From the NCBI GenBank assembly GCA_002381225.1, contig DFSS01000036.1:11666-32674 (forward strand): DNA of 21,009 nucleotides, read 5' to 3'. The position numbers and the translations under genes were made by a program. Below are positions 1 to 8,200 of this stretch, in pieces. How positions within the stretch are numbered: position 1 is the first letter of the stretch; each line of letters opens with the position of its first letter. The notes under the pieces were generated by a model. The model was not told the origin of the DNA. It ran no database searches and was given only the letters and a program-made list of their open reading frames with translations. Source of the stretch: Flavobacteriales bacterium UBA3431 (GTDB lineage Bacteria > Bacteroidota > Bacteroidia > Flavobacteriales > Schleiferiaceae).

Positions 1-527
1 TTACCAAGCAACTTGGCGGCCAAAGGGGTATCCGTCAACGACGGCGCGATACAGTTCACCCGAACATGCGGAGCCCATTCGGCAGCCAAACTGCGGGCAA
101 GCCCTTCTACCGCTCCTTTGGCCATAGCAATACTGGCATGGAAAGGCATGCCTTGACTGACGGCCACCGTGCTGAATAATAGCACCGACCCTTGTCCGGC
201 CTTCAGGGCCTTTTCCGCGACTTGGAGGACGTGGGTGGCACCCAAGGCGTTGATGTGAAAATCAGCCAAGAAATCCGCTGGCTTTAGACTCTTAAACGGT
301 TTCAGGTTGATGCTCCCCGGAGCGTACACAACACCCGAGAGAGTTTCCGGAAGGTGTTCAACGGTAAGATCTTCCGCCGCAAAGGTCAAGGAGGTCAAAT
401 GGGAATGCTGGTAGTCCACGGCTTCGCGGGAGACTCCCAAGACGGTGTGCCCCGCTTGGCAAAGCTGTTCGGCGATGGCCCGCCCAATTCCTTGACGGTG
501 TCCAATAACTAAGATGGGATGTTGCAT
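1..527 (-). CDS. SDR-family oxidoreductase, partial (C-terminus beyond window), catalytic Tyr absent
   Basis: The reading frame starts with ATG at 527 and runs off the left edge after about 175 codons. The protein begins MQHPILVIGHRQGIGRAIAE, a Rossmann-type nucleotide-binding start with a GHRQGIG version of the TGxxxGIG motif, so it belongs to the short-chain dehydrogenase/reductase family (NAD(P)-dependent). Later come VYAPGSINLKPF (the usual NNAG region), FSTVAVSQGMPFHASIAMAK and VRVNCIAPSLTDTPLA. In classical SDRs the active site is Ser, then YxxxK. Here the Lys is present but the residue four before it is Ile instead of Tyr, and the Ser position reads Ser-Thr. I recall similar Tyr-less SDRs from marine Flavobacteria, so it may be a non-classical oxidoreductase or a binding protein. 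The substrate is unknown. It is divergent from hutH with 53 bases between. Family assignment is sure; function is not. Confidence 0.88.
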   Translation of the reverse strand, partial: MQHPILVIGHRQGIGRAIAEQLCQAGHTVLGVSREAVDYQHSHLTSLTFAAEDLTVEHLPETLSGVVYAPGSINLKPFKSLKPADFLADFHINALGATHVLQVAEKALKAGQGSVLLFSTVAVSQGMPFHASIAMAKGAVEGLARSLAAEWAPHVRVNCIAPSLTDTPLAAKLLG

Positions 528-549
528 ACGGCTCTAACAACAGAGCACC

Positions 550-557
550 TATTTTTG
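550..557 (+). promoter_or_regulatory. putative hutH promoter, Bacteroidota -7 box
   Basis: TATTTTTG matches the Bacteroidota -7 consensus TAnnTTTG and ends 23 bases before the hutH ATG, leaving a leader of roughly 20 bases. The only upstream TTG that could act as a -33 box is at 522-524, 25 bases away, which is longer than the usual spacing. A small inverted repeat GCTCT/AGAGC (531-535 and 542-546) lies just upstream and could be an operator, but five base pairs is weak evidence. No convincing box was seen for the divergent SDR gene. Confidence 0.5.
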
Positions 558-580
558 TTGAAACCCTAGACCCTCATTTC

Positions 581-2098
581 ATGAAACGTACGGCCCTCAC
601 TCTTCAGCACGCTTGGTCTCTTGACGATTGGCAGGCCCTGGCCGATGGAAAGGCGCGCATCGCCCTCGATTCGGACAGCAAGCTACGCGTCGTGGCCAAC
701 CGACAGGCCCTGATGGCACGGGTGGAGCGCGGGGACGTGATGTATGGGGTGAATACGGGCTTTGGATCCCTTTGCACCACGATCATTCCCGGCGAAGAAT
801 TGCAGGCCTTGCAAGCCAATTTGATACGCAGCCATGCTGTTGGAACAGGTCCATTGGTTTCATCGGAGGTAGTGCGATTGATGCTCGCAACTAAAATCAA
901 AGCCCTATGCCAGGGATTTTCGGCCGTAGAATGGTCCACGGTGGAAGCCCTGAATGCCTTATTGGACCACGACATCCTGCCGGAAGTTCCTTCGATGGGT
1001 AGTCTGGGAGCCTCAGGGGATTTGGCTCCGCTGTCGCATTTAACCCTCGTGGTTATGGGAGAGGGGCGCGCTCGGGTTGGGACGCAATCTCTGAAAGGGG
1101 CGGAAGCATTGAGCCTCAAAGGACTTCAACCTATTGTACTCGGGGCGAAAGAAGGCCTGGCGCTCATTAACGGAACACAGTTCATGTTGGCCCATGGTCT
1201 CTGGTTGTCCGTCCAAACACGCAGGTTATCCTACCTCGCCGACGTGGTGGCTTCAACTTCTCTCGTGGGCTTCGATGGAAGTTCTGCCCCGTTCGACGAC
1301 CGCATTCATGCCGTGCGTCCACACGGTGGGCAGTCCCTCGTGGCAGCGCGCGTCAGAGACTTTCTACAAGACAGCCCAACCTTTGTCCCCATCAAGGACC
1401 ATGTCCAGGATCCCTATTCTTTCCGCTGCACCCCGCAAGTTCATGGAGCATCCAACGATGTTTGGGCACATGTGACAGACGTGATGATGCGCGAGGCTAT
1501 ATCTGTAACCGACAATCCCACGGTGTTTACCGATGGGGGCGAGGTCATTTCAGCCGGTAATTTTCACGGCCAGCCATTGGCCTTGGCCCTGGATTATGGC
1601 AAGATGGCCTTGTGTGAATGGGGCAGCATTTCTGAACGCCGCATCAATCAGCTATGTCTCGGAAAGCGCGGCTTGCCCGCCTTTTTGGCGCACAAGCCCG
1701 GCACGGAGAGTGGAATCATGATTTTGCAGTATTCCGCGGCCTCCCTGGTGAGTCGAAATAAGGTGCTGTCGCACCCCAGTAGCACGGATAGCATCGATTC
1801 GAGTGCTGGCCAAGAGGACCATGTCAGCATGGGGAGCATTGCAGCCATTCACGCGATGGAGGTCATGGAACGGGTTTGGACCATCTTGGCCATGGAATGG
1901 ATGGCGGGAACCCGCGCCTTGGATCATTCAGGTCGGGAGACAGGGCCTTTTCTGTCCGGCCTTATCGACGCGTACCGCGCCTGGGTTCCTGCCGCGCAAG
2001 GTGACCGAGTGCTTGCCGATGAAATCGAGGTAACAAAGCAATTTTTACAAAGCTTACCCATTGAAGATGAGGATTTTCTTCGCTTTGAATTAAAGTAA
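581..2098 (+). CDS. hutH: histidine ammonia-lyase
   Basis: A complete 505-residue enzyme of the aromatic amino acid lyase family that deaminates L-histidine to urocanate, the first step of histidine degradation, in the cytoplasm. The ASG tripeptide at residues 144-146 inside GSLGASGDLAPLSH forms the MIO electrophile. YGVNTGFG (Tyr55) carries the catalytic tyrosine loop. NLIRSHAVGTG near 80-90, QDPYSFRCTPQVHG at 276-289 and QEDHVSM at 411-417 match histidine rather than tyrosine or phenylalanine lyases. Length is typical (about 500). The start is the first Met, 23 bases after a -7 box. It stands alone: no hutU, hutI or hutG is next to it in the window, although the left side is cut off beyond the SDR gene. 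It converges on rsmE with 23 bases between the stops. Confidence 0.93.
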   Translation: MKRTALTLQHAWSLDDWQALADGKARIALDSDSKLRVVANRQALMARVERGDVMYGVNTGFGSLCTTIIPGEELQALQANLIRSHAVGTGPLVSSEVVRLMLATKIKALCQGFSAVEWSTVEALNALLDHDILPEVPSMGSLGASGDLAPLSHLTLVVMGEGRARVGTQSLKGAEALSLKGLQPIVLGAKEGLALINGTQFMLAHGLWLSVQTRRLSYLADVVASTSLVGFDGSSAPFDDRIHAVRPHGGQSLVAARVRDFLQDSPTFVPIKDHVQDPYSFRCTPQVHGASNDVWAHVTDVMMREAISVTDNPTVFTDGGEVISAGNFHGQPLALALDYGKMALCEWGSISERRINQLCLGKRGLPAFLAHKPGTESGIMILQYSAASLVSRNKVLSHPSSTDSIDSSAGQEDHVSMGSIAAIHAMEVMERVWTILAMEWMAGTRALDHSGRETGPFLSGLIDAYRAWVPAAQGDRVLADEIEVTKQFLQSLPIEDEDFLRFELK

Positions 2099-2121
2099 AA
2101 ATTGATTCTCTTCCAAAAGGC

Positions 2122-2832
2122 TTAGTGGCCACGCTGGGCAAACGCGGCCACCGCATAGAGGCCGGCGGTTTCTGTCCGGAGGCGGTGCTCACCTAAGTGT
2201 ACATGCTGAAATCCCGCTTTTTGGGCTTGTTCCCATTCGGCTTGCGAGAAATCGCCTTCTGGACCAATACACAAGAGGGTAGGGCGCTGAGGTTGGTCCC
2301 TCAGGACCTCCACCCAGGAGTCTTTAGGGGCCTCCAAGCACGTAGCCATGCATGCCCGAATGCGGGTCGTATCGGTTTGTTTGATGAGGTCCTCCAAAGT
2401 CTGAAGGGGGTGGAGTACCGGGAGTTTTCCTTTGTGGCTTTGGGTGCAAGCAGCCTTCATGACTCGAACGGCGCGCTCGGCATTCCAGTGGCGGCGCTCC
2501 GAATGAAAACTCACTAAGGGGGTAATTTCATGAATCCCCATCTCGACGGCTTTCTCCAGAAAGAAATGCATTCGGTCCACATTTTTGGTGGGTGCGATGG
2601 CTACATGCAAATGACCCGAAACGGCACCAAAGTCTTGCAGCGTCTCCTGAACTTCAGCGATAACTTCTTTCTTATGCGCCCGGCGAACCACCCCAGTAAA
2701 ACGGGTTCCAGAGCCATCTAAGACGTGCAATGCGTCCCCGGGTTGCAGGCGCAGAACTTTGAGGGCATGGGGAATCTCCTCCGGGTCCAACCGGAGCTGA
2801 TCGCCATCGACTGTGCCCCAAAAGGTGTGCAT
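2122..2832 (-). CDS. rsmE: 16S rRNA (uracil1498-N3)-methyltransferase
   Basis: A 236-residue SPOUT-class methyltransferase that uses S-adenosylmethionine to methylate N3 of U1498 in 16S rRNA of the 30S subunit. The N-terminal PUA-like part has HALKVLRLQPGDALHVLDG (22-40). The C-terminal knotted SAM-binding part has IGPEGDFSQAEW (189-200) and LGEHRLRTETAGLYAVA (213-229), the family signature. Length matches the family (about 240). Its ATG overlaps the rimK stop by one base (TAATG), so it is the last gene of the tsaD-rimB-rimK-rsmE operon and is probably translationally coupled to rimK. No clear terminator hairpin follows; the stop faces hutH 23 bases away. Confidence 0.93.
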   Translation of the reverse strand: MHTFWGTVDGDQLRLDPEEIPHALKVLRLQPGDALHVLDGSGTRFTGVVRRAHKKEVIAEVQETLQDFGAVSGHLHVAIAPTKNVDRMHFFLEKAVEMGIHEITPLVSFHSERRHWNAERAVRVMKAACTQSHKGKLPVLHPLQTLEDLIKQTDTTRIRACMATCLEAPKDSWVEVLRDQPQRPTLLCIGPEGDFSQAEWEQAQKAGFQHVHLGEHRLRTETAGLYAVAAFAQRGH

Positions 2833-3743
2833 TAGGCCCCGATTTTATCTTTGATTTTCACCTGAGAGAGCTGATAGTTTTCCTCCATGTATTGAATGAT
2901 GGCCCCGGCGACATCGATGCCGGTGGTGCGTTCGACGCCCTCCAAACCCGGCGAGGAATTGACTTCAAGAATCAGCGGACCTCGGTCACTTTGTAGGAGG
3001 TCCACCCCTGCGACTTTCAAACCCAATGCTTTGGCCGCTAGGATGGCGGCATTTTTTTCACTGGCTTTGAGTTTAATAGGCAAACCATGGCCGCCCGCGT
3101 GAAGATTGGAGCGGAATTCTCCTTCCTTGCCTTGGCGCTTGTATGCAGCCACCACTTTATTTCCAACGACAATTGCGCGAACGTCGGCCCCTTTCGCTTC
3201 CTTAATGAACTCCTGGACCAATATATTGGCGTTGAGACCGTAGAAGGCCTCAATGACGCTTTTGGCGGCGCTTTTTGATTCCGCGAGGACCACACCTTTG
3301 CCCTGAGTGCCTTCCAGCAACTTTACGACCAAGGGAGCCCCGCCCACCTGTTTAATCAGGTAATCGACATCGGTTGGCTGCTTAGCCACCGCCGTCCGGG
3401 GGATGGAGACGCCTTCTTTGGCGAGAATTTGGAGCGCCCGAAGTTTGTCCCGCGACCGCACCAAAGCCAAGGAACTAACCGGCGTGAAAATCTTTTTCAT
3501 TTCGAATTGGCGCAGCATCGCCGACCCATAAAAGGTGAGCGATGCCCCAATGCGGGGAATCACCGCATCGACATTTTCTATTCGATGGTCGCCATAATAA
3601 ATATCGAGTTCCCCTTTGGAGAGCACCGCGTAGCATTTTCGAACGTTCATCACCTTGACGGTATGACCGCGTTCTTCCGCAGCAGTCACCAGGCGTTGGG
3701 TGGAATACAAGTTTCGGTTCGCAGAGAGGATGAGAATGTTCAT
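2832..3743 (-). CDS. rimK: RimK-type ATP-grasp alpha-L-glutamate ligase (ribosomal protein S6 modification)
   Basis: A 303-residue ATP-grasp ligase, the same size as E. coli RimK (300), which adds glutamates to the C-terminus of ribosomal protein S6. I start it at MNILILSANRNLYSTQRLV (ATG 3743), where the family begins; a start 25 codons upstream would run out of frame into rimB. Visible parts: the N-terminal domain, ATP-binding segment LVVKLLEGTQGKGVVL (138-153), VQEFIKEAKGADVRAIVVG (176-194), FRSNLHAGG (210-218), and the Mg/ATP-binding LILEVNSSPGLEGVE (257-271). The gap to the upstream rimB stop is 19 bases and the stop overlaps the rsmE start. The rimB neighbour supports action on S6, but related ATP-grasp ligases modify other proteins or small molecules and the S6 gene is not in view. 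Confidence 0.88.
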   Translation of the reverse strand: MNILILSANRNLYSTQRLVTAAEERGHTVKVMNVRKCYAVLSKGELDIYYGDHRIENVDAVIPRIGASLTFYGSAMLRQFEMKKIFTPVSSLALVRSRDKLRALQILAKEGVSIPRTAVAKQPTDVDYLIKQVGGAPLVVKLLEGTQGKGVVLAESKSAAKSVIEAFYGLNANILVQEFIKEAKGADVRAIVVGNKVVAAYKRQGKEGEFRSNLHAGGHGLPIKLKASEKNAAILAAKALGLKVAGVDLLQSDRGPLILEVNSSPGLEGVERTTGIDVAGAIIQYMEENYQLSQVKIKDKIGA

Positions 3744-3762
3744 GCTTAGTGGATGCGCGGGA

Positions 3763-4185
3763 TTAGCGTTGAGATTTGAGGGACTGATTGGTGCGGCGGA
3801 CGTCAACCACGAAGCCATGCCGCAAAAAGGTACGACCCAAGAGAACAGGATATTTCATCTCCGTGCGGTCGGTCAGGGTGAATTCGGTGGAAAAATCCGT
3901 GCCAAAAAGATGGACGGGTAAGGTGACTAGGAAGCGGTTTTCGGATATCCCGTTGCTGGATTTTACCAAGGTTTCCCGAAACTCTTCGAAACGGTGCTCT
4001 GTATGGCTATCCTCGCCCTGGAAAGTAACCACCAGGATGGGTACTTCGCCGGTGTGGTCCACGTGAATGTCCTCGCAATGCATCGAGGATCGATAGGCGC
4101 CTGTATCGATGCGGCACTCGACCCCCCACCAAGGGATACTGGGCAGGTCTACCGTTTCAACTCTCCCGACGACGCGCTTAGCCAT
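3763..4185 (-). CDS. rimB: RimB-like retropepsin-fold protease (RimK-associated, PF05618-type)
   Basis: A 140-residue single-domain protein of the family often annotated as 'ATP-dependent zinc protease' or 'RimK/LysX-associated'. The sequence shows RIDTGAYRSSMH (Asp27-Thr28-Gly29-Ala30), the retropepsin-like aspartic active-site triad, and LLGRTFLRHGFVVDV (115-129), the matching flap/hydrophobic-Gly part. One such motif per chain implies a dimer if it is an aspartic peptidase. In Pseudomonas a homologue (RimB) is encoded with RimK and counteracts S6 poly-glutamylation; the direct rimB-rimK pairing here fits that role, which remains inferred. The ATG lies inside the last codons of tsaD (8-base overlap), so translation is probably coupled. 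There is no signal peptide, which fits a cytoplasmic ribosome-related job. The symbol is by analogy. Confidence 0.8.
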   Translation of the reverse strand: MAKRVVGRVETVDLPSIPWWGVECRIDTGAYRSSMHCEDIHVDHTGEVPILVVTFQGEDSHTEHRFEEFRETLVKSSNGISENRFLVTLPVHLFGTDFSTEFTLTDRTEMKYPVLLGRTFLRHGFVVDVRRTNQSLKSQR

Positions 4186-5212
4186 GAATCAGGAATTTGG
4201 CTTGGGCCGTATCGGATAGAGCGCCAAACTGCTGTGCCTGCCAAGCAAAATAGCCCGCAGCGCCAACCATGGCCGCATTGTCGGTCGTGTAGGAGAGTGG
4301 AGGCAAGTACAGGTCCCACTCCAAGGTGTCCGCACAACGCTGCACCTCTGAGCGTAGCCAAGAGTTGGCACTTACGCCGCCGGCGAGCGCAATGCGGCGA
4401 ATTCCCGTTTGCTTAAAAGCCTGAATGAGTCCATCGACCAACGGGGCGATGAGGGCATGTTGGATGCTGGCACACCAATCGGGCAGATCGGTCTCGAGTG
4501 TGTGGGGATTGGTCTGAACCTCTTTCTGCATTCGACGTAAAATGGATGTTTTCAATCCACTGTAACTGAACTGCAATCCGGGCATCATGGGTTGGGCAAA
4601 ATCAAAGCGAGGCTGCCCTTGCTGCGCCCATCGATCGATGATAGGTCCGCCCGGGTAGGCGAGGGAGAGCAACTTGGCCGCCTTGTCGTAGGCCTCACCC
4701 ACCGCGTCATCTTGCGTCTCGCCCAACACGTCAAAAACATTCCATGCCCGAACCACCACGAGCTGGGTGTGTCCGCCCGAAACCGTTAAGCAGAGGTAGG
4801 GAAAGTCGGGCATAGGACGATCTTGGACGCCGGGCTCGAGCAGGAAGTGCGCCAGCATATGGGCTTCCATATGGTGCACATTGACGAAGGGAATGCCCAA
4901 ACTGACGGACAGCGATTTGGCAAAGGAATGACCGACGAGGAGCGAACCCAAGAGGCCGGGACCTTGCGTCACCGCAATGCCCTGGAGGTCTGCATAGCCG
5001 AGGTTGGCGCGTTGTAACGCGGCCGCTACGGTAGGCATCAAAGCTTCTACATGGGCACGCGAAGCCAATTCGGGAACCACCCCGCCAAAGCGTTCATGGA
5101 GCACTTGGCTATGAACCACATTCGCCAAAACTCGAAACCCTTGAAGCACCGCCACCGAGGTGTCGTCACAGCTGGATTCGATCGCCAATAAAATGGGCGC
5201 AGGCGTTGTCAT
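4178..5212 (-). CDS. tsaD: tRNA N6-adenosine threonylcarbamoyltransferase TsaD
   Basis: A complete 344-residue Kae1/Gcp-family protein. With TsaB and TsaE it transfers threonylcarbamoyl from threonylcarbamoyl-AMP to A37 of tRNAs that read ANN codons. ILLAIESSCDDTSVAVL (7-23) is the N-terminal ASKHA phosphate loop, HMEAH (114-118) supplies metal-binding histidines, SGGHTQL (145-151), GETQDDAVGEAYDKAAKLL (164-182), GGVSANSWLR (278-287) and TDNAAM with Asp311 complete the site. The conserved core begins 7 residues after the Met, so no later start is possible. That matters because the -7 box ends only 4 bases before the ATG, suggesting a leaderless mRNA. First gene of the operon with rimB, rimK and rsmE; divergent from tamB. 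Confidence 0.96.
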   Translation of the reverse strand: MTTPAPILLAIESSCDDTSVAVLQGFRVLANVVHSQVLHERFGGVVPELASRAHVEALMPTVAAALQRANLGYADLQGIAVTQGPGLLGSLLVGHSFAKSLSVSLGIPFVNVHHMEAHMLAHFLLEPGVQDRPMPDFPYLCLTVSGGHTQLVVVRAWNVFDVLGETQDDAVGEAYDKAAKLLSLAYPGGPIIDRWAQQGQPRFDFAQPMMPGLQFSYSGLKTSILRRMQKEVQTNPHTLETDLPDWCASIQHALIAPLVDGLIQAFKQTGIRRIALAGGVSANSWLRSEVQRCADTLEWDLYLPPLSYTTDNAAMVGAAGYFAWQAQQFGALSDTAQAKFLIHG

Positions 5213-5236
5213 GCTGCAAAGGTACCTCTACCTTCG
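5206..5236 (+). promoter_or_regulatory. tamB promoter, -33 TTG and -7 box
   Basis: TTG at 5206-5208 is followed after 20 bases by TACCTTCG at 5229-5236, one mismatch from TAnnTTTG. The spacing fits the Bacteroidota -33/-7 pattern. Only 5 bases separate the box from the tamB ATG at 5242. The -33 element lies inside the first codons of tsaD, and the two divergent -7 boxes form an imperfect inverted repeat (CAAAGGTA / TACCTTCG), so the two promoters should compete for polymerase. Confidence 0.55.
5217..5224 (-). promoter_or_regulatory. tsaD operon promoter, -7 box on the minus strand
   Basis: On the minus strand the bases read TACCTTTG, an exact match to TAnnTTTG. It ends 4 bases before the tsaD ATG, so transcription should begin at or within a base or two of the start codon. 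No good -33 TTG was found at the usual distance. It is back to back with the tamB box at 5229-5236, 4 bases away. Confidence 0.65.
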
Positions 5237-5241
5237 TGTAC

Positions 5242-8200
5242 ATGCGCCGTCGCCTCCGTAACCTCCTTCTTTCTCTGCTGGCTGCTTTCGGCTTGACCCT
5301 GACCCTGGGAGGGTTTTGGCTCCAATCTCATCCGGCCTGGGTGGATAAAAAAATCGACTCGTGGGCCAAGAACTATGTGGCTGTGCATCCTTTGGCCGAT
5401 TCTGCTCAACTGGCCTGGGCGGGGCTCCAATGGCATCCTTGGTTTGGACTTTCTGTTGATTCCGTGTTTTTGGGAACACCTAAATCCCACGTAGTGGTCC
5501 GTGGGCTGACACTTCAAGGAGTGGGCTATGGCGGGCAGACCCTTCACGTAGACAGTTTGGTCTGGGATTCCTTGTACATCCAAGGCATTCCCCAAGCCAG
5601 TTGGGGGCATTGGTTCGACCCTTGGATGGACACGAGTGGAGAGGCATCCACGTTGGGCCTTCAAGCCACCTATTTAGCCGGACGCATCGCTTGGGCACCC
5701 CAGTTAGGAGGGGAAGTTTGGGTGGTCGATCAAGCATGGAATGATCTCGCCTGGAATCAGCCCGCGAGACCGGGCCTTCAAGCCCGAATCCAAGCCCCAT
5801 GGCCCGACTGGAGTCCCGTGGATCTTTCTGGAGAATGGACCGAGACCGGCATCGATGTTTCGCTGACTAGCAATGAATTTACTCTGTCTGTGCATGCCTC
5901 GACCGATGCCCAGGCGCCGATGTTGCAATGGGATTTCGTGGGCATCTCTTGGGAGGCTACGGCCTCTGGGGTCGTGCTTGGGGACTCCACGTGGTCCCAT
6001 TGGCGAGCACTGGGCACCCAAGCCTTTTGGAGGGAACGAAGCTGGACCTTGGAAGGGGACTTCATATCGGGAAAATGGGGCGTATCGCTTCAAGAGCACG
6101 AGGAGGAAGAGGTCTTAGCCGCCATCCAAGCGCGGGGCGATTCCGCGAAAATCGTCGTATCAGGTGATTGGACGCAATGGCGCGGGGATGTTTTGGATGC
6201 CTCCTTGGCCGAGGGGCGGGTGGACGGACACCTCAACCTCCTTGGGACACGATCCCAAACAGGGGCATGGACTTGGGCCTTAGATGCCCAAGGACCTCGT
6301 TTGGCATGGGGCGAAACGTTCGTGAACCATTGGGCCATCTCCGCTTCGGGCGATCCAAGCGAAATCACCGGACGTATTTCCGCGGCAGAGCCCGCGTTGG
6401 GAAGTTGGAATTTTCAGTGGCTCGCCGCAAAGGAGGAGGTCCGCTTTGATTGGGCATGGGATGAACGCATGACCTTCCTTGACTCCTTAGGCTTGCCAAA
6501 ACAGGGCCGAATCGCTGGGGTGATAGGTTGGGGAAATGGGGGCTACGCCCACATCGAAAATGCGCAAGATCCGGGGTTTTCCCCGCTATTCTTGGATTGG
6601 GTACCCGATACTCGCGGGGTGCATCAAGTGGACTTTCGAATCGGGGATTACCGGGGAGGTGGCCGCTTTGAGAAGAGCCCCTTGGAATGGACTTTGCCTA
6701 GAGTAGAGTCGATCGAAGCGATGCTGTCTTCCTGGCTCGATGGCCAGTGGACCTGGTTTTCGAAGCAGGGGATTCAATCCATTTGGGCAGAAGGTCCAGA
6801 CTGGACCGCCCAATTGGCTCTAGGTCATGGCTATCAGCGGATTGAGGCCGCGGATCGAGAAGGTAGCTGGTCCTTTTCGTCCGCAGCCCCCATGCAAGGT
6901 TTACGCCCCGTGGAAACCCATCTGGATCTGGATGCTGGAGAGGGGCAAGCCGAAATGGTGATGTTCAGCCGCGCTCGAACGGACGATGCCCTCACTTGTT
7001 CCTGGGATATCCCCCGTTGGTCCTCCAAAGGACGAATTGCAGTAAACCTTCAGCGTCGCCCTGGACGTTGGACCTTGGATGTATTGCCCAGCGCGATGTC
7101 CTTGCTCGGACACCATAGTGCTTTGCAGGGCGGTCATGGGATTCAGTACAATTGGGAGGAACAACGCCTCGCGTTTGGCGATGGCCTCGCATGGCGCAGT
7201 CCGGTGGGAAGCTTTGCCATTTCGGGTGCTTTGAGTCCGGAGCCCTATGAAGTACTTCGAATTCAATGGTCCGATTTGGTCATTCGAGATTGGACCGCGC
7301 CCTGGCTGGAAGAAAATCCCCTAGAAGGCAAAATGTATGGCCAATTGGTTCTTGCAGGGGCCATCGGGGCATGGAATACCAGTGCGGATCTATGGATTCC
7401 TGACTTGACCGTCGAAGGACAATCTCTTGGAGCCGTGGAAAGCCAATGGGATGTGAACATCGAAACAGGAAAAGTGGCCATGAGGGCCCAAGCTGGCTGG
7501 GGGGATAGTCTGTGGCTAACTGCCCAAGGAGAACGTCAAACATTTTGGGATATCGAAGTGGATGTGGACCGCTTCCCCTTGCGTTATCTCCGCCCATTTA
7601 CGGAGGGAAGTTTGGAAAATTGGGCCGGTGGATTTAGTGCGGAATGCACGGTCCGTGAAAACGCGAATTCATGGCAAGTCATAGGAAGAGGCATTTTGGA
7701 TGAGCTGGCCTTCTATGTGCCCATGACGGGCGTAACCTATCAGGGTAGTCCCCGTGTGCAATTCAGGAAGGGTGACATTTCAGTTCAGGGGATTCTGCGT
7801 GATGCCAAAGGCCTAGGTCTTGTGCAACTGAGTGGCGGCTATTCCTACTCCGCAGCTGTGGGCAAAGCGGTGGATTTGCGTTTAGAGGGAACGCGATTCC
7901 TGGCGTTGGATTTGGCCGAGGGAGATGATTTCTATGGCCATGTGATGGCGCGTGGGCAGGCTCGTCTCACGGGGGGACTCCAAGGCCTGCGCCTCGAGGT
8001 CCAAGCAACCCCCTTGGATTCTTCGGTATTTGTGTTGCCGATGGACGCCCCCGTGACGCTCGAAGACGCTGGATTTATTCAATTCAAATCACGTCCCCGA
8101 GGCCCCCAAATCCGAAGAACAGCGCCGCGTCCCGTGGAGCAGGATTTCCAATTTGATTTTGGGCTGAATATGGAGGTCACCCCGGCCATTACCGCACGGA

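Noticed and set aside
531..546. Inverted repeat GCTCT/AGAGC between SDR and hutH as a regulator site
   Set aside because: Five base pairs with a 6-base loop is too little to claim an operator; mentioned only with the promoter.
604..1119. 171-codon open frame on the minus strand inside hutH
   Set aside because: Antisense shadow of a conserved enzyme, with no domain or promoter.
2099..2121. Terminator between hutH and rsmE
   Set aside because: Only 23 bases, AT-rich, with no stem of useful stability.
2482..2493. Twelve-base match CATTCCAGTGGC also found at about 9491
   Set aside because: Both copies encode a His-Trp-Asn stretch in unrelated genes; a chance match with no third copy.
3744..3818. 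Upstream start for rimK
   Set aside because: The extra 25 residues overlap rimB in another frame; RimK proteins begin at the MNILILS start.
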